Assembly (NCBI GenBank): GCA_019748065.1 | Contig: JAIEQB010000003.1 | Location: 1-53,167 of the forward strand | Source: Alphaproteobacteria bacterium | GTDB lineage: Bacteria > Pseudomonadota > Alphaproteobacteria > UBA9655 | DNA length: 53,167 nucleotides | Reading direction: 5' to 3' | Shown here: piece by piece, positions 26,800 to 37,413 of the stretch | Position numbering within the stretch: the stretch's first letter is position 1 | Layout: every line of letters begins with the position of its first letter | Notes under the pieces: model-generated | Databases searched by the model: none | What the model was told of the DNA's origin: nothing | Seen by the model: only the letters and a program-made list of their open reading frames with translations | Position numbers and translations under genes: made by a program

Positions 26800-27794
26800 G
26801 CCTTGATTGCTCCTAACATAACAATGACAGAGGCAGTGATCATAACCCACGCAAGGGAGAAGGGAAGGAAAATCTTCCACCCCAAGTGCATCAGTTGGTC
26901 ATAGCGATAGCGGGGGAAGGTGGCCCTCACCCATAAAAATATGAAGAGAAGAAAAGATATTTTTAAGAAAAACCAAATGATACCTGGAATCCAAGTAAAG
27001 GGAGCCATATCAAGAGGGGGCAGCCATCCCCCAAGAAAAAGAATGGTTCCCATGGTACTCATCAAAATCATGTTGGCATACTCGCCAAGAAAAAAGAGGG
27101 CAAAGGTCATGGAAGAGTATTCCACGTTATAACCCGACACGAGCTCCGCTTCAGCTTCTGGCAAATCAAAAGGAGCCCGGTTGGTTTCGGCAAGGGCAGA
27201 AATGATAAAAATAACCGCCATGGGCAAATGCGGAATCACATACCAAAGGCCCTTTTGGCTTTCCACAATGCTCGTTAAATTCATGGATCCCGCGGAGAGT
27301 AAAACCGCGATAATCACAAGACCGATGGAAACTTCATAGGATACCATTTGAGCCGCTGACCTTAAAGCTCCCAGAAAGGCATATTTGGAGTTACTCGCCC
27401 AACCTGCAATGATAATCCCATAAACGCCAAGGGAAGAAATGGCAAAGAGATAAAGAACACCCACATTGATGTTAGCGATGACCCACTCAGGACTAAAAGG
27501 AATGACGGCCCAAGCAGACAAACTTAACCCAAAAGTAATTAGGGGAGCTACGAGAAAAATAAGTGGGTTTGCCCGGGTAGGAATGATGGTTTCTTTATGA
27601 AGCAACTTTAATCCATCGGCAAAAGGTTGCAAAAGTCCAAACCATCCCACAACGTTGGGGCCAATGCGCAACTGCATAGCAGCAATAACCTTTCGCTCCG
27701 CAAGGGTCAAATAGGCAATGGCTAACAGCAAGGGAATGACAATCAAAAAGATATGTCCGAGGAGAGGCAGAAGAGACAAAAGAGCGTCAAGCAT
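26796..27794 (-). CDS. nuoH: NADH-quinone oxidoreductase subunit H
   Basis: A 332-residue membrane subunit that forms much of the quinone-binding chamber with NuoB and NuoD. It has eight or so transmembrane helices. The conserved cytoplasmic loops are present: [20 protein letters not shown], and [19 protein letters not shown] with its acidic cluster. It overlaps nuoG by 8 bp and nuoI by 4 bp. Confidence 0.97.
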   Translation of the reverse strand: MLDALLSLLPLLGHIFLIVIPLLLAIAYLTLAERKVIAAMQLRIGPNVVGWFGLLQPFADGLKLLHKETIIPTRANPLIFLVAPLITFGLSLSAWAVIPFSPEWVIANINVGVLYLFAISSLGVYGIIIAGWASNSKYAFLGALRSAAQMVSYEVSIGLVIIAVLLSAGSMNLTSIVESQKGLWYVIPHLPMAVIFIISALAETNRAPFDLPEAEAELVSGYNVEYSSMTFALFFLGEYANMILMSTMGTILFLGGWLPPLDMAPFTWIPGIIWFFLKISFLLFIFLWVRATFPRYRYDQLMHLGWKIFLPFSLAWVMITASVIVMLGAIKA

Positions 27795-29841
27795 GAACCT
27801 TCTCCTGTCCTAAAATTTGTTGAACACATTTGGCCATAGTCCTGGAGTGGCGAGAGATAGAATCAGTCATATAAAAGTTTTTGATGGCAAATTCAAAGGG
27901 AACAGGGTTCACGTCTCCCTCTCGACCAAAGGGCTTCCACGACGAAGGCTGGATACGATCTACTTCATCAAAAAGAGGATTCACTTCAACAAGCCTTGCT
28001 TGAATTTCCTTAGGAGTTGCATAGGGTAAGGACAACCCCAGCTTATCAGACAAGGCTTTAATAATCTTCCAATCTTCCTTAGCCTCACCGGGAGGAGGCG
28101 TCGCTTTCAAGGTTTTCTGAACCCGTCCTTCCGTATTAACGTAGGTGCCTTCTTTTTCCGTATAGGCACAGCCAGGCAAGATAACATCAGCAATCGTAGC
28201 TCCTCGATCCCCGTGATGACCTTGATAAATCACAAAGGTAGACTCAAGGGGTTTCACATCAATTTCATCAGCAGCCAACAAATAAACCACTTCAATTTTT
28301 TTCTTTTTTACCGCCTCTACTATTTTCTGAGTTCCATAACCTTTAGGACCCGGAAGGAACCCCAAATCAAGGCCAGCCACGCGGCTTGCCGCTGTTTGTA
28401 AAACATTAAACCCATTCCAGGTTTTTTGAACAAAGCCATACTTGTCGGCAATTTCTTGTGCCAAACGTAAAATCACCTCCCCATCAGCGCGTCTTAAAGC
28501 CCCTTGGCCAAGAATCAGCATTGGCTTTTGGGCTGCCTTCAAAGCAGAACAGATTGGGGGTTTTTCCTTCAAGATTTTTTCAAGGGTTTGCGGATCATCT
28601 CCAAGATCTTTTACGGGATAGCCCAAGGGATAGAAAGGGCCAATTGAGGCCACAGGCAAATTATTAAAGAGGTAATTTTTCCGAATCCGTGCATTAATAA
28701 GAGGCGCTTCCCATCGTGGGTTGGTGCCAATTAAGAGGCAAAAATCGGCCTGCTCAATACCCGCAATTGTTGTGTTGAAAAGATAACTACACCGCGGGCC
28801 CACGCCCACATCAACGCCGTCTTGACGGCAATCAATGTGAGGAGAGCCCAGGGAGATCATCAAATCTTTAAGGGCGACCATAGATTCTGCATCCACCATA
28901 TCGCCGGCAAGAGCAGCAATGTGGTTTCCAGGGACATGTTGCAAACGATCGGCAATTAAAGAAAAAGCTTCATTCCAGCCCACGGGATGAAGCAGTCCAT
29001 CCTCTCCCCGCGCATAGGGTTGATCAAGGCGTTGATATTTCAGACCATCATAAGCAAAACGAGTTTTATCAGAAATCCACGTTTCATTGACTTCGTCATT
29101 TTGCCTCGGCAAAATTCGCATAACTTCCCGCCCTCGCGTATCCACGCGAATAGCTGATCCAACTGCATCAAATACATCAATGGAGGGCGTGTGAGATAGC
29201 TCCCAAGAGCGCCCTTTGAAACTATAAGGTTTGGAGGTCAAGGCGCCCACAGGGCAAATATCAATTATATTCCCTGAAAGCTCAGAAGTAATGGTATTTT
29301 GGAGATAAGTTCCAATTTCCATATCCTCGCCTCGACCCATGGCTCCCAATTCGGAGATACCAACAATTTCAGTAGAAAAACGCACACAGCGGGTACATTG
29401 AATACACCGGTTCATTGCTGTTTCGATTAGGGGGCCAAATTCCTTATTGGGCACAGCCCGTTTGTTAAGATCAAAGCGACTAGAACTTCTACCATAGGCT
29501 ATGGTGATATCTTGCAAATCACACTCCCCTCCCTGATCACAAATAGGGCAATCGAGGGGATGGTTGATCAAAAGAAATTCTAAAACGCCTTTGCGAGCCT
29601 TTTCCACCATGACTGAGTTGGTATGAATGACCATGCCTTCGCAAACAGGCATGGCACAACTGGCCACAGGCTTTGGCGTATTTTTAACCTCCACAAGACA
29701 CATACGGCAATTGCCCGCAATTGAAAGTTTGGGATGATAACAAAACACAGGGATTTCAATGCCCGCTTCTGCTGCTGCTTGAAGGACTGTCATTCCTTCA
29801 GGGACTTCAATTTCTTTATCATCAATCACAAGCTTGGGCAT
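27787..29841 (-). CDS. nuoG: NADH-quinone oxidoreductase subunit G
   Basis: The large iron-sulfur subunit of the NADH module, 684 residues. The N-terminal 2Fe-2S ferredoxin domain shows [21 protein letters not shown]. Next come the His/Cys-ligated cluster region ([20 protein letters not shown]) and a further set in [12 protein letters not shown]. The remainder is a molybdopterin-oxidoreductase-like domain that has lost cofactor binding. The length matches the mitochondrial-type 75-kDa subunit rather than the longer E. coli form. It lies 9 bp after nuoF. Confidence 0.96.
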   Translation of the reverse strand: MPKLVIDDKEIEVPEGMTVLQAAAEAGIEIPVFCYHPKLSIAGNCRMCLVEVKNTPKPVASCAMPVCEGMVIHTNSVMVEKARKGVLEFLLINHPLDCPICDQGGECDLQDITIAYGRSSSRFDLNKRAVPNKEFGPLIETAMNRCIQCTRCVRFSTEIVGISELGAMGRGEDMEIGTYLQNTITSELSGNIIDICPVGALTSKPYSFKGRSWELSHTPSIDVFDAVGSAIRVDTRGREVMRILPRQNDEVNETWISDKTRFAYDGLKYQRLDQPYARGEDGLLHPVGWNEAFSLIADRLQHVPGNHIAALAGDMVDAESMVALKDLMISLGSPHIDCRQDGVDVGVGPRCSYLFNTTIAGIEQADFCLLIGTNPRWEAPLINARIRKNYLFNNLPVASIGPFYPLGYPVKDLGDDPQTLEKILKEKPPICSALKAAQKPMLILGQGALRRADGEVILRLAQEIADKYGFVQKTWNGFNVLQTAASRVAGLDLGFLPGPKGYGTQKIVEAVKKKKIEVVYLLAADEIDVKPLESTFVIYQGHHGDRGATIADVILPGCAYTEKEGTYVNTEGRVQKTLKATPPPGEAKEDWKIIKALSDKLGLSLPYATPKEIQARLVEVNPLFDEVDRIQPSSWKPFGREGDVNPVPFEFAIKNFYMTDSISRHSRTMAKCVQQILGQEKVHA

Positions 29842-29850
29842 TTTTATTCT

Positions 29851-31122
29851 CTAAGCTATACTGTTCATTTTAAGGCGTCGTTCAAGTTCAGGACGGAAGT
29901 GGCGAATAAGCCCTTGAACAGGCCACGCAGCTGCATCTCCCAAAGCACAAATGGTATGTCCTTCAATTTCATAGGTAACTTCTTCTAAGACATCAATATC
30001 TTTGGAATTTCCTACGCCGTCAGCAAGACGGATGAGCATACGCCACATCCAGCCCGTACCTTCCCGGCAAGGGGTGCATTGCCCACAACTTTCATGCATA
30101 TAAAATTTAGATAGACGTGCAATCGCCCGAACAATATCCGTTGATTTATCCATGACGATCACCCCCCCGGTGCCGAGGCCACTTTTAACCTCCGCAAGGG
30201 ACGTAAAATCCATCAAGACCTTCTCGCACACATCCTTTGGGATCAAAGGAACGGAGGAGCCCCCGGGAATCACGGCCAAAAGATTATCCCAACCTCCTCG
30301 TACGCCACCGCCATATTTTTCGATCAGTTCTTTAAGAGGAATTCCCATAGCCTCTTCCACATTGCAGGGCGTATTCACATGGCCGGAGAGGCAATAAATT
30401 TTTGTCCCTGTATTGTTGGGTGTTCCAATGCCCCCAAACCAAGACGCCCCCCGACGCAAAATGGTGGGCACAACCGCAAGGGTTTCAACGTTGTTCACAA
30501 TGGTAGGACACCCATAAAGTCCTACAATAGCCGGGAAAGGAGGCTTCAGGCGTGGCATGCCTTTACGCCCTTCGAGACTCTCTAAAAGCGCTGTCTCTTC
30601 ACCACAGATATAGGCCCCTGCACCTCGGTGAACATAAAGGTCAAAATCCCAGCCCGATTTGGCTGCATTTTTTCCCAAAAGACCGGCCTTATAGGCCTCA
30701 GCAATAGCTTCTTCCACATGATTGGCCTCCGCGTAGAATTCTCCACGAATGTAAATGTAACCCGCGTGAGCCCCTATGGCCACGGCAGCGATAAGAGCGC
30801 CCTCGATCAATTTATGAGGTTCAAAGCGCAAGATGTCCCGATCTTTACAAGTCCCAGGCTCACTTTCATCCGCATTAACAACTAAATACCGCAGCGTTTT
30901 ATCATCATCGGAGGGGATAAAACCCCACTTCCGTCCGGTAGGGAAACCCGCCCCTCCCCTGCCCCGCAGGCCAGAAGCTGTGATTTCTTGTATAATCCAG
31001 TCTTTCCCCTTTGCTATAAGGGCCTTTGTTTTATCCCAGTCGCCCCGTGCCTCTGCACCTTTCAAGTGCCAATCGTGAGTCCCATAAAGATTGGTAAAAA
31101 TGCGATCACTTGCTTTTAGCAT
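29851..31122 (-). CDS. nuoF: NADH-quinone oxidoreductase subunit F
   Basis: The NADH-binding subunit with FMN and the N3 [4Fe-4S] cluster, 423 residues. The FMN and NADH site is seen in [16 protein letters not shown], and the glycine-rich [16 protein letters not shown] is typical. The cluster cysteines are in [15 protein letters not shown] plus a later Cys in [13 protein letters not shown]. It overlaps the end of nuoE by 17 bp and is followed by nuoG. Confidence 0.97.
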   Translation of the reverse strand: MLKASDRIFTNLYGTHDWHLKGAEARGDWDKTKALIAKGKDWIIQEITASGLRGRGGAGFPTGRKWGFIPSDDDKTLRYLVVNADESEPGTCKDRDILRFEPHKLIEGALIAAVAIGAHAGYIYIRGEFYAEANHVEEAIAEAYKAGLLGKNAAKSGWDFDLYVHRGAGAYICGEETALLESLEGRKGMPRLKPPFPAIVGLYGCPTIVNNVETLAVVPTILRRGASWFGGIGTPNNTGTKIYCLSGHVNTPCNVEEAMGIPLKELIEKYGGGVRGGWDNLLAVIPGGSSVPLIPKDVCEKVLMDFTSLAEVKSGLGTGGVIVMDKSTDIVRAIARLSKFYMHESCGQCTPCREGTGWMWRMLIRLADGVGNSKDIDVLEEVTYEIEGHTICALGDAAAWPVQGLIRHFRPELERRLKMNSIA

Positions 31123-31675
31123 GGGGCCTCCGTTTCTCAGGAGCCGAGCCCTGCCGTCCTATGGCAGAGCCTGATTTTACCTTGCGATCAGCTTTTAAAT
31201 CTTCTAAAATTTTGAGGAAACTTTTCTCATCGAGATCTTCAAAGTAATCGTCATTAATTTGCACCACAGGAGCATTAGCACAAGCTCCAATACATTCAAC
31301 TTCTGTGAGAGTGAAGAGTCCATCCTTAGTCGTTTCTTTGTTCTCAATACCCAGATGGCGCTTGCAGACTCCTTTTAAATCTTCGCTGCCTCGCAACATA
31401 CAAGGTGTCGTTCCACATATCTGAAGATGATACTTGCCCATAGGCTTCAGGTTAAACATGGTATAAAAAGTAGCCACCTCGTAACCTCGAATCAGAGAAA
31501 TTTCTAGCATTTCCGTGATAGCCTCAATAGCTTCTTTGGGAAGCCAACCTCCACATTGGCGTTGGGCCAACTCAAACAGCGGTAAAATTGCACTAGCTTT
31601 TCGATCCGGCGGATAGTGAGTCAAGATTTCCTTGACGCGCGCTGCGTTTTCCTTTGAGAATTTAAAAGCTGTCAC
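31106..31675 (-). CDS. nuoE: NADH-quinone oxidoreductase subunit E
   Basis: The thioredoxin-like subunit with the N1a 2Fe-2S cluster. The four ligands are visible: [10 protein letters not shown] for the first pair and [11 protein letters not shown] for the second. The length of 189 includes a hydrophilic C-terminal tail of about 25 residues ([20 protein letters not shown]), part of which overlaps nuoF. It overlaps the nuoD stop by 4 bp. Confidence 0.96.
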   Translation of the reverse strand: MTAFKFSKENAARVKEILTHYPPDRKASAILPLFELAQRQCGGWLPKEAIEAITEMLEISLIRGYEVATFYTMFNLKPMGKYHLQICGTTPCMLRGSEDLKGVCKRHLGIENKETTKDGLFTLTEVECIGACANAPVVQINDDYFEDLDEKSFLKILEDLKADRKVKSGSAIGRQGSAPEKRRPHAKSK

Positions 31676-32856
31676 CGATCAATCTCCCCAAAAACAATAT
31701 CCAAGGACCCAATAATACTCGGCACATCCGCCAGCATATGCCCTTTGGCCATAAAATCAAAGGCCTGCATAAAGGCAAAGCTGGGCGGCCTTATTTTACA
31801 GCGATAGGGCCTATTGCTTCCATCGGACACAAGATAAACACCGAATTCTCCCTTAGGCGCTTCCACAACCGTATAGGTTTCCCCTTTGGGCACATGATAG
31901 CCTTCCGTATAGAGCTTAAAGTGATGGATTAATGCCTCCATAGAGGTCTTCATTTTTGCCCGTGGCGGTGGGGTCACCTTATAGTCATCTATCTTCACGA
32001 GACCTTCGGGCATCTTCTTAAGGCATTGTTTTATAATACGAACGCTCTGGCGCATTTCTTCCATCCGTACCAAATAACGGTCATAGCAATCGCCATTTTG
32101 TCCCACGGGGATAAAGAACTCCAGCTGATCATAAACCTCATAGGGTTGATTGCGCCGCAAGTCCCAGGCCACATTAGAAGCGCGCAACATGGGTCCCGTA
32201 AACCCCCAATCCAGGGCTTGCTCAGCTGTAACAACACCAATGTTTACAGTACGTTGTTTGAAAATACGGTTATCCGTCAGCAGGCCTTCCAAATCATCAA
32301 TCACCTTGGGGAAACGATTTGCAAAAGCCATAATGTCTTCTGCCAAGCCTGGTGGTAAATCCTTATGCACTCCCCCGGGACGGAAATAATTGGCATGAAG
32401 ACGCGCTCCGGAAACTCTCTCATAAAAACCCATCAAAACTTCTCGTTCTTCAAAACCCCACAAAAGCGGTGTCATGGCGCCCACATCGATCGCCATGGTA
32501 GTGATGTTCAAAAGATGATTTAAAATACGGGTGATCTCGCAAAACAAAACACGTATATACTTAGCGCGCATGGGAATTTCAAGAGCCAGTAATTTCTCAA
32601 CTGCGAGTGCAAAAACGTGCTCTTGCGCCATGGGGGAGACATAATCCAAACGGTCAAAATAAGGAATGGCTTGAAGGTAGGTTTTGTACTCGATAAGCTT
32701 TTCTGTCCCCCGGTGAAGAAGCCCAATGTGAGGGTCGGCCCGTTCCACGACCTCACCGTCCATCTCAAGAATGAGCCGTAAAACTCCGTGAGCAGCTGGA
32801 TGCTGTGGCCCAAAGTTCATGGTAAAGCTTTTCTTTTGAGGAGCATCCTTTTCCAT
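31672..32856 (-). CDS. nuoD: NADH-quinone oxidoreductase subunit D
   Basis: The 49-kDa subunit that forms the quinone pocket with NuoB, 394 residues. Conserved blocks are [15 protein letters not shown], with the quinone-contact His, and [16 protein letters not shown]. The C-terminus ends [15 protein letters not shown], as in almost all NuoD proteins. It starts one base from the nuoC stop and overlaps nuoE by 4 bp. It is separate from nuoC, unlike the fused NuoCD of enterobacteria. Confidence 0.97.
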   Translation of the reverse strand: MEKDAPQKKSFTMNFGPQHPAAHGVLRLILEMDGEVVERADPHIGLLHRGTEKLIEYKTYLQAIPYFDRLDYVSPMAQEHVFALAVEKLLALEIPMRAKYIRVLFCEITRILNHLLNITTMAIDVGAMTPLLWGFEEREVLMGFYERVSGARLHANYFRPGGVHKDLPPGLAEDIMAFANRFPKVIDDLEGLLTDNRIFKQRTVNIGVVTAEQALDWGFTGPMLRASNVAWDLRRNQPYEVYDQLEFFIPVGQNGDCYDRYLVRMEEMRQSVRIIKQCLKKMPEGLVKIDDYKVTPPPRAKMKTSMEALIHHFKLYTEGYHVPKGETYTVVEAPKGEFGVYLVSDGSNRPYRCKIRPPSFAFMQAFDFMAKGHMLADVPSIIGSLDIVFGEIDR

Positions 32857-33467
32857 CAGCTCTCCTCCTTGACGGCACTGGCTTTAACGGCCGTCTCCAT
32901 ACCTTCCCAAGGGCTTTCGAAATCAAAGGTTCGAAAAGCTTGAGGCAGTTTCACGGGTTCATAAACAACTCGCTTTTGTTCTTCATCATAGCGCACCTCT
33001 ACATAGCCCGTAAGCGGGAAATCCTTACGCAGAGGATGGCCTTCAAAACCATAGTCGGTCAGAATACGACGCAAATCGGGATGATCTTCAAATGGGATGC
33101 CATAAAGATCAAAGACCTCCCGCTCCCACCAATTGGCACAATTATAAACCGATGTCACTGAAGGGACAGGCATGCCCTCTTCCACCTGAACTTTGATGCG
33201 AAGGCGCCAGTTACGGACAAGGCTTAAGAGGTGATAAACCACATCAAAACGAGGATGTCGTCCCAGATAATCCACCCCACACACATCCATCAATTGGGAG
33301 AATTGAAAGGTTTCCGAATCTCGCAAATAGGTTAAAACCCGTGCAATGGCTGGCCGTTCCACGATAAGAGAAAGCTCTCCCTTTTCGACGGACCAAGACA
33401 CCAAATCCGTTTCAATCTCCGCTTCAATAAGGCGCCCTAAATCTTCAAGAGTGCGTGGAATGGCCAT
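32856..33467 (-). CDS. nuoC: NADH-quinone oxidoreductase subunit C
   Basis: The 30-kDa peripheral-arm subunit, 203 residues with no cofactor of its own. It contains the family signature [22 protein letters not shown] split over the expected positions, followed by [16 protein letters not shown] and a C-terminal acidic region. It lies 3 bp after nuoB and overlaps nuoD by one base. Confidence 0.96.
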   Translation of the reverse strand: MAIPRTLEDLGRLIEAEIETDLVSWSVEKGELSLIVERPAIARVLTYLRDSETFQFSQLMDVCGVDYLGRHPRFDVVYHLLSLVRNWRLRIKVQVEEGMPVPSVTSVYNCANWWEREVFDLYGIPFEDHPDLRRILTDYGFEGHPLRKDFPLTGYVEVRYDEEQKRVVYEPVKLPQAFRTFDFESPWEGMETAVKASAVKEES

Positions 33468-33470
33468 TTT

Positions 33471-34049
33471 TTACCCTCGCACAAAATGTTTTTCGCGTTG
33501 AATTTTTCGCTGCAACTGCAAAATGCCGTAAAGCAATGCTTCCGCCGTTGGCGGACATCCCGGCACATACACATCCACGGGCACAATGCGATCACATCCG
33601 CGGGTTACTGAATAAGAATAGTGGTAATATCCACCCCCATTAGCGCAAGATCCCATGGAAATCACATAACGAGGTTCAGCCATTTGGTCGTACACTTTGC
33701 GCAAGGCTGGCGCCATTTTATTGGTTAGTGTTCCGGCAACAATCATCAAATCCGCTTGACGAGGACTGGGACGAAATACCACGCCAAAACGATCCAAATC
33801 ATAGCGCGCAGCTGCTGTTTGCATCATCTCAACCGCACAGCAGGCAAGGCCAAAGGTCATAGGCCATAAGGATCCCGATTGCGCCCAAGCGGCTAGCTTA
33901 TCCAATTGAGTGACCACAAAGCCTTGCTGGGTGATTTCTTGGTTTAAAGTCTCCAGCAGAACATCAGGACTGACGCCTTCAGGGATGGCCTCTATACCAT
34001 ACCCCGCCTTAAGAGCCTCTTTCGTGAGCGATGGTTTTTTTACTCCCAT
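33471..34049 (-). CDS. nuoB: NADH-quinone oxidoreductase subunit B
   Basis: The subunit carrying terminal cluster N2, 192 residues from the chosen start. The ligand cysteines are visible in [12 protein letters not shown], the [12 protein letters not shown] stretch and the [15 protein letters not shown] end. I chose the ATG at 34047-34049, which overlaps the nuoA stop by 10 bp and has a G-rich binding site upstream. The longer frame to 34070 would use a GTG without a better site. Confidence 0.96.
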   Translation of the reverse strand: MGVKKPSLTKEALKAGYGIEAIPEGVSPDVLLETLNQEITQQGFVVTQLDKLAAWAQSGSLWPMTFGLACCAVEMMQTAAARYDLDRFGVVFRPSPRQADLMIVAGTLTNKMAPALRKVYDQMAEPRYVISMGSCANGGGYYHYSYSVTRGCDRIVPVDVYVPGCPPTAEALLYGILQLQRKIQREKHFVRG

Positions 34050-34441
34050 TCTAAGGCCCCCTTTCGCCACTCATAAATAAACCCAACGGTGAGAAGGAGC
34101 AGAAAAACCACCATGGAGAAATAGCCATAAAGGCCAATGTCATGGAGGGTAATCGCCCATGGAAAAAGGAACGCAATTTCAAGGTCAAAAATAATGAAAA
34201 GGATAGCTAGCAAATAAAACCGCACGTCAAATTTTAGCCGTGCATCTGTAAAAGCTTCAAATCCACACTCATAGGGCGAAAGTTTCGCCGCATCCGGCTT
34301 ACGCGGCCCCCGCAAATAAGCCAAAAAGATCAGAAGAATCGAAAGACCAAAGGCAATGGCCATGAATACAAGGATATTAAAGTAGTCCTCAAAGCTCCCC
34401 TTTAAAGGAGTGGTCATCAAATGGCTAGAAGAAAGATCCAC
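34040..34441 (-). CDS. nuoA: NADH-quinone oxidoreductase subunit A
   Basis: The first gene of the complex I operon, a 133-residue membrane subunit with three helices. The conserved loop [21 protein letters not shown] contains the cysteine that marks the conformational state of the enzyme. Its N-terminus is longer than in many homologues by about 10 residues. The 145 bp upstream contain a TATACT hexamer that could be a -10 box, but I see no convincing -35 box at the right distance. Confidence 0.95.
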   Translation of the reverse strand: MDLSSSHLMTTPLKGSFEDYFNILVFMAIAFGLSILLIFLAYLRGPRKPDAAKLSPYECGFEAFTDARLKFDVRFYLLAILFIIFDLEIAFLFPWAITLHDIGLYGYFSMVVFLLLLTVGFIYEWRKGALEWE

Positions 34442-34586
34442 GAGGTGTGCCCTATCGTTTTATTTGAGTATACTCTTACAACGAAAGCACGTTCTTGAAA
34501 ACCAAAATTTGAGGAGAATTTGAAAGAGTTTTAAATTCTTTTAAAGTGTTTTTTTGTAAACCCTATTTCTAGGGCAAAACAAAACT

Positions 34587-34871
34587 TTAATCCGCTTGAA
34601 AAACCCCATTCTTCAAATCTTTTTCAAACTCTACAAGCCATGTGCCGGTATTTGCCTGGCTGCGATAGGATTTTGATTTGTGGAGCTCCAAATGAGTTGC
34701 CGTTGTCTTAACGATAATCACATAGCTAAGGTCATTCATATCCATTGCCTCTTGATCTTCAACGATTTCCAAAAGAAAATGATGAGGATCATGGCCATAA
34801 GCTGTCAAAATCTCAGAGTAAGTTTGCTTTTCTGCTTCTGAAAGTAAGCCATTTTCATCAAGAACGGGCAT
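34587..34871 (-). CDS. Hypothetical protein, 94 residues
   Basis: A small acidic cytoplasmic protein with no signal peptide and no motif I can name. It begins MPVLDENGLLSEAEKQTYSE and appears to fold as an N-terminal helix pair followed by beta strands (DLSYVIIVKTTATHLELHKS and GTWLVEFEKDLK). It lies 19 bp after the small lipoprotein gene on the same strand and has a clear binding site (AGAAGGGAAAAG), so I think it is real. Confidence 0.55.
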   Translation of the reverse strand: MPVLDENGLLSEAEKQTYSEILTAYGHDPHHFLLEIVEDQEAMDMNDLSYVIIVKTTATHLELHKSKSYRSQANTGTWLVEFEKDLKNGVFQAD

Positions 34872-34890
34872 ATCTTTTCCCTTCTAGAAT

Positions 34891-35034
34891 TTAATTAAGA
34901 GTCCGAGGAATCTTTGTTTCCTCTTTAGGATCACAAACCTCCCCGGAGTAAGGCCCAGTCTCTGTGCTTTTCTTTTCACAGGCCACTAACAATGGCAATG
35001 AAAGACTCATTAAAATTAAAAAATATTTTCCCAT
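34891..35034 (-). CDS. Small putative lipoprotein, 47 residues
   Basis: The product starts MGKYFLILMSLSLPLLVACE. That is a lipoprotein signal peptide with the lipobox LLVAC, so the mature protein would be only about 29 residues, lipid-anchored and containing one further Cys. I start at the ATG at 35034, which has a GGGAGA site just upstream; an in-frame ATG further up (35079) would spoil the signal peptide. Mini-lipoproteins of this size often serve envelope stress or act as entericidin-like peptides, but nothing here proves that. Confidence 0.55.
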   Translation of the reverse strand: MGKYFLILMSLSLPLLVACEKKSTETGPYSGEVCDPKEETKIPRTLN

Positions 35035-35116
35035 GATCTCTCCCTTTCCCTTTTTGCTATTAAAGCAAAAAAAGCACATAAATACAAGCTTAGCAGCGTC
35101 TAAACCCGCGTTCTTT

Positions 35117-35815
35117 TTAGGCAGCCTTCAAGGTCAAGTCGCTAGCAGAAGATTTATCGTCTTGCAACTTAACGGGAAATTGCATCATTTTAATGATAGC
35201 CACAGACCCCATAATAGCTCCAAACATCATAAAATAAGCTGGAGCTTTAAAATCGCCTGTAATGTTTGTGAGGAAAGTAGATATTAGTGGCGTCGTTCCT
35301 CCAAATAAAGCTTGCCCTAAAGTTATACTAAAAGCGACACCACTATAACGTTCTCTAACAGGGAAAAGAGACACGAATAAACCAGAAATTGGGGCGACGA
35401 ATGCGGATCCAATTACTGTTAAGAAAAGCTGAAATATAATGACTCCATTTATCGTCAAATTTTGCTCTAAAAAAGCGAAAAGAGGATAGGCTGAAAACGC
35501 GGCCAGCATAGCCGCTCCCGCCATAAATCGACGAATACCTACCCTATCTGAAAAATAACCCATCACAGGAGAAAGAATAACCCATACCCCTAGTACACAT
35601 GTGTTAATAGCTAAAATTTGGAAATTAGGAAGCTGAAGGTATGTTGTGTATACAACATTCATGTAAATTGAGGACATATAAAGCAAAATATGGCCACATC
35701 CTCCTATTCCAATTGTATTTAACATATTAAATTTGTAATTTTTGAACACATCTTTTAATGGATTTTGTAAGGTTTCTCCTTTCCTCAAGACCTCTTCAAC
35801 ACACAGGGGTTTCAA
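35117..35815 (-). pseudogene. MFS symporter, C-terminal part (frame broken from the N-terminal part)
   Basis: This is the second half of a metabolite/H+ symporter of the MFS (ProP/KgtP-like). It contains helices 7-12, including the inter-helix motif GYFSDRVGIRR and the later FVSLFPVRERYSGVAF. In its own frame it could start only at a TTG (35815). It joins the N-terminal part across a (GT)3 run: one more GT would restore a continuous protein of about 430 residues. It is therefore probably a pseudogene, a slippage-controlled gene or a sequencing error. Confidence 0.75.
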
Positions 35816-36410
35816 CCATATTACGACGAATAAAATAGCTTACTAAGGTTAGACAAGATCCAACTAAAAATGGAATTCGCCAACCCCAACTTGGTATAGC
35901 TGGTAAAGTAACGACAGCTCCTAAGAAAGTTCCTATTACAGCTCCCAAAATCCCTGTTGCACAAATCATGCCTCCAGAAAACCCTACCCTATTCTTTGGC
36001 ATATGTTCGCCGACGAAGATTCCCGCACCACTAAACTCTCCTCCATTACACAATCCTTGCATAAGTCGGCATGTAATTAAAATTATAGGTGCTGCAATTC
36101 CGATTTGATCATAAGAAGGCAGCACACCTATTAAGAACGTAGGGATAATGACTAGGAAAATTGACCAGGTAAACGCCTGTTTTCTTCCATATCGATCACC
36201 AAAATACCCAAAGATGATCCCACCAAGAGGTCGCATTAAATAACCAGCGGCAAATGCACCTAAGCTTGCTAAAAGAGCTGTAGACGCATCAGTAGAGGCG
36301 AAAAAAATTGGAGCCAGCATGGCTGAAAAATAACCATATAAAGCAACATCGTAGCGTTCTAAAACATGCCCAATAAGTGCTGCGATTACAGATCTTTTAT
36401 TAGTTTTCAT
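35796..36410 (-). pseudogene. MFS symporter, N-terminal part (frame broken)
   Basis: The first six transmembrane helices of an MHS-type symporter. The diagnostic blocks are ERYDVALYGYFSAMLAPIFF, YLMRPLGGIIFGYFGDRYGR (the MFS signature) and RLMQGLCNGGEFSGA. It runs to RRNMVETPVC and stops, where homologues continue into the middle loop. The rest is in another frame at 35117-35815. The gene starts inside the end of the luxR gene, with GGAGG five bases before the ATG, so regulator and transporter are translated as one unit. The substrate is unknown. Confidence 0.75.
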
Positions 36411-37248
36411 TTGGTCCTCCCATTAGTTCGTAATAGTTATGAATAATAAACTTTGATTTAAGAAAAGCTTCAATTAAATCGCTCACAGTTGACCCTGCTT
36501 TTATTTTTGAACTATTTAAATGAGACTCTACAGTTCTTGGAGATAGGTTAAGCAATAAGGCAATTTCCTTCATGCTTTTTCCTTTTGATACATGAAAGAG
36601 ACATTCTATTTCTCTTTTTGACATAGGGACATCTTTACCATTAATTGTCAAAAAAAGCTTTGAAACTTTAGTTTGCTCAAAGAAATTTTTTATATTGCTT
36701 TCTAGGATTGTCGAATTTCCCGATAGGTCTAAATTATAAGGTATAAATATATTTTTATCATTTGGATGAATTAAATTATGAGCTTTGTCTTTAAAATAAA
36801 CAATGTAGTCATTTAATATATTTATACTGTCGGCGTAGAAATTTTTTATAATAGCATTTTCTCTTCCTGCAACAAAAGCAAATGCTTCAATGCAGTCATC
36901 GTATTTCCTATACATTATGATACCATTCCATATATTGTGACCGTATAATGCACAATAAATTGGATCTTGAGGATCAGGAAGATCCGGCCAAACATAGTTT
37001 AAAAATTTTTGCTTTGAAAGTTGATTAACTCTACTCCCAAAAGTCACACTATTCCAATATGTATTCTCAAAAGAATATTCCATCCAGGAATTATTATTAA
37101 ATATATACAATAACTCACCCGTATTAGAGAATCTTCTGAAGGTAAGAAGAGAAAGCCCACACGCGTTCATTAAAGGCTCATTTAAAGCACTTATACGCCT
37201 GTTAATCGCTCTATTATAATTTAGAGCTATTAAGTGTGAGTGATGCAT
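36400..37248 (-). CDS. LuxR-family transcriptional regulator
   Basis: A 282-residue protein with a C-terminal LuxR-type helix-turn-helix (MSKREIECLFHVSKGKSMKE then IALLLNLSPRTVESHL, about residues 210-250). The N-terminal region of about 200 residues carries no receiver signature and does not clearly match the acyl-homoserine-lactone-binding domain. It shares HNIWN and FY....NIL..YI.YFK.K..NLI motifs with the divergent paralogue at 37414-38211. No luxI-type synthase is visible. Its end overlaps the MFS gene by 11 bp, so it probably controls or accompanies that transporter. Confidence 0.8.
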   Translation of the reverse strand: MHHSHLIALNYNRAINRRISALNEPLMNACGLSLLTFRRFSNTGELLYIFNNNSWMEYSFENTYWNSVTFGSRVNQLSKQKFLNYVWPDLPDPQDPIYCALYGHNIWNGIIMYRKYDDCIEAFAFVAGRENAIIKNFYADSINILNDYIVYFKDKAHNLIHPNDKNIFIPYNLDLSGNSTILESNIKNFFEQTKVSKLFLTINGKDVPMSKREIECLFHVSKGKSMKEIALLLNLSPRTVESHLNSSKIKAGSTVSDLIEAFLKSKFIIHNYYELMGGPNEN

Positions 37249-37347
37249 CTTTTATGACCATCTATTAATTTTATCTCATCCTATCTAAAAGTTTTTTTAA
37301 TTTCAACTTGGGTATTTTTACGGAGTTTTTAAAAAAGCTTGTATAAG

Positions 37348-37375
37348 GTAATTACTCATGCTTATTATTAATTAC
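37348..37375. promoter_or_regulatory. Inverted repeat between the divergent luxR genes
   Basis: GTAATTA (37348-37354) and TAATTAC (37369-37375) are exact reverse complements with 14 bases between them. They lie in the 165-bp gap between the two divergent regulators, about 40 bp before the plus-strand gene. The position suits an operator for one or both LuxR proteins. In AT-rich DNA such a match can arise by chance, so the support is weak. Confidence 0.3.
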
Positions 37376-37413
37376 GATCTAAGGTTTAAAATAAGCACCT
37401 ATGACTATATAAA

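Noticed and set aside
26800-26880. N-terminal extension of nuoI
   Set aside because: The extra 27 codons overlap nuoH and are absent from the family; the ATG overlapping the nuoH stop gives the normal protein.
34561-34586. CCCTA-TTTC-TAGGG hairpin as a terminator after the 94-residue gene
   Set aside because: The stem is only five pairs and is followed by A-rich rather than T-rich sequence on the transcribed strand.
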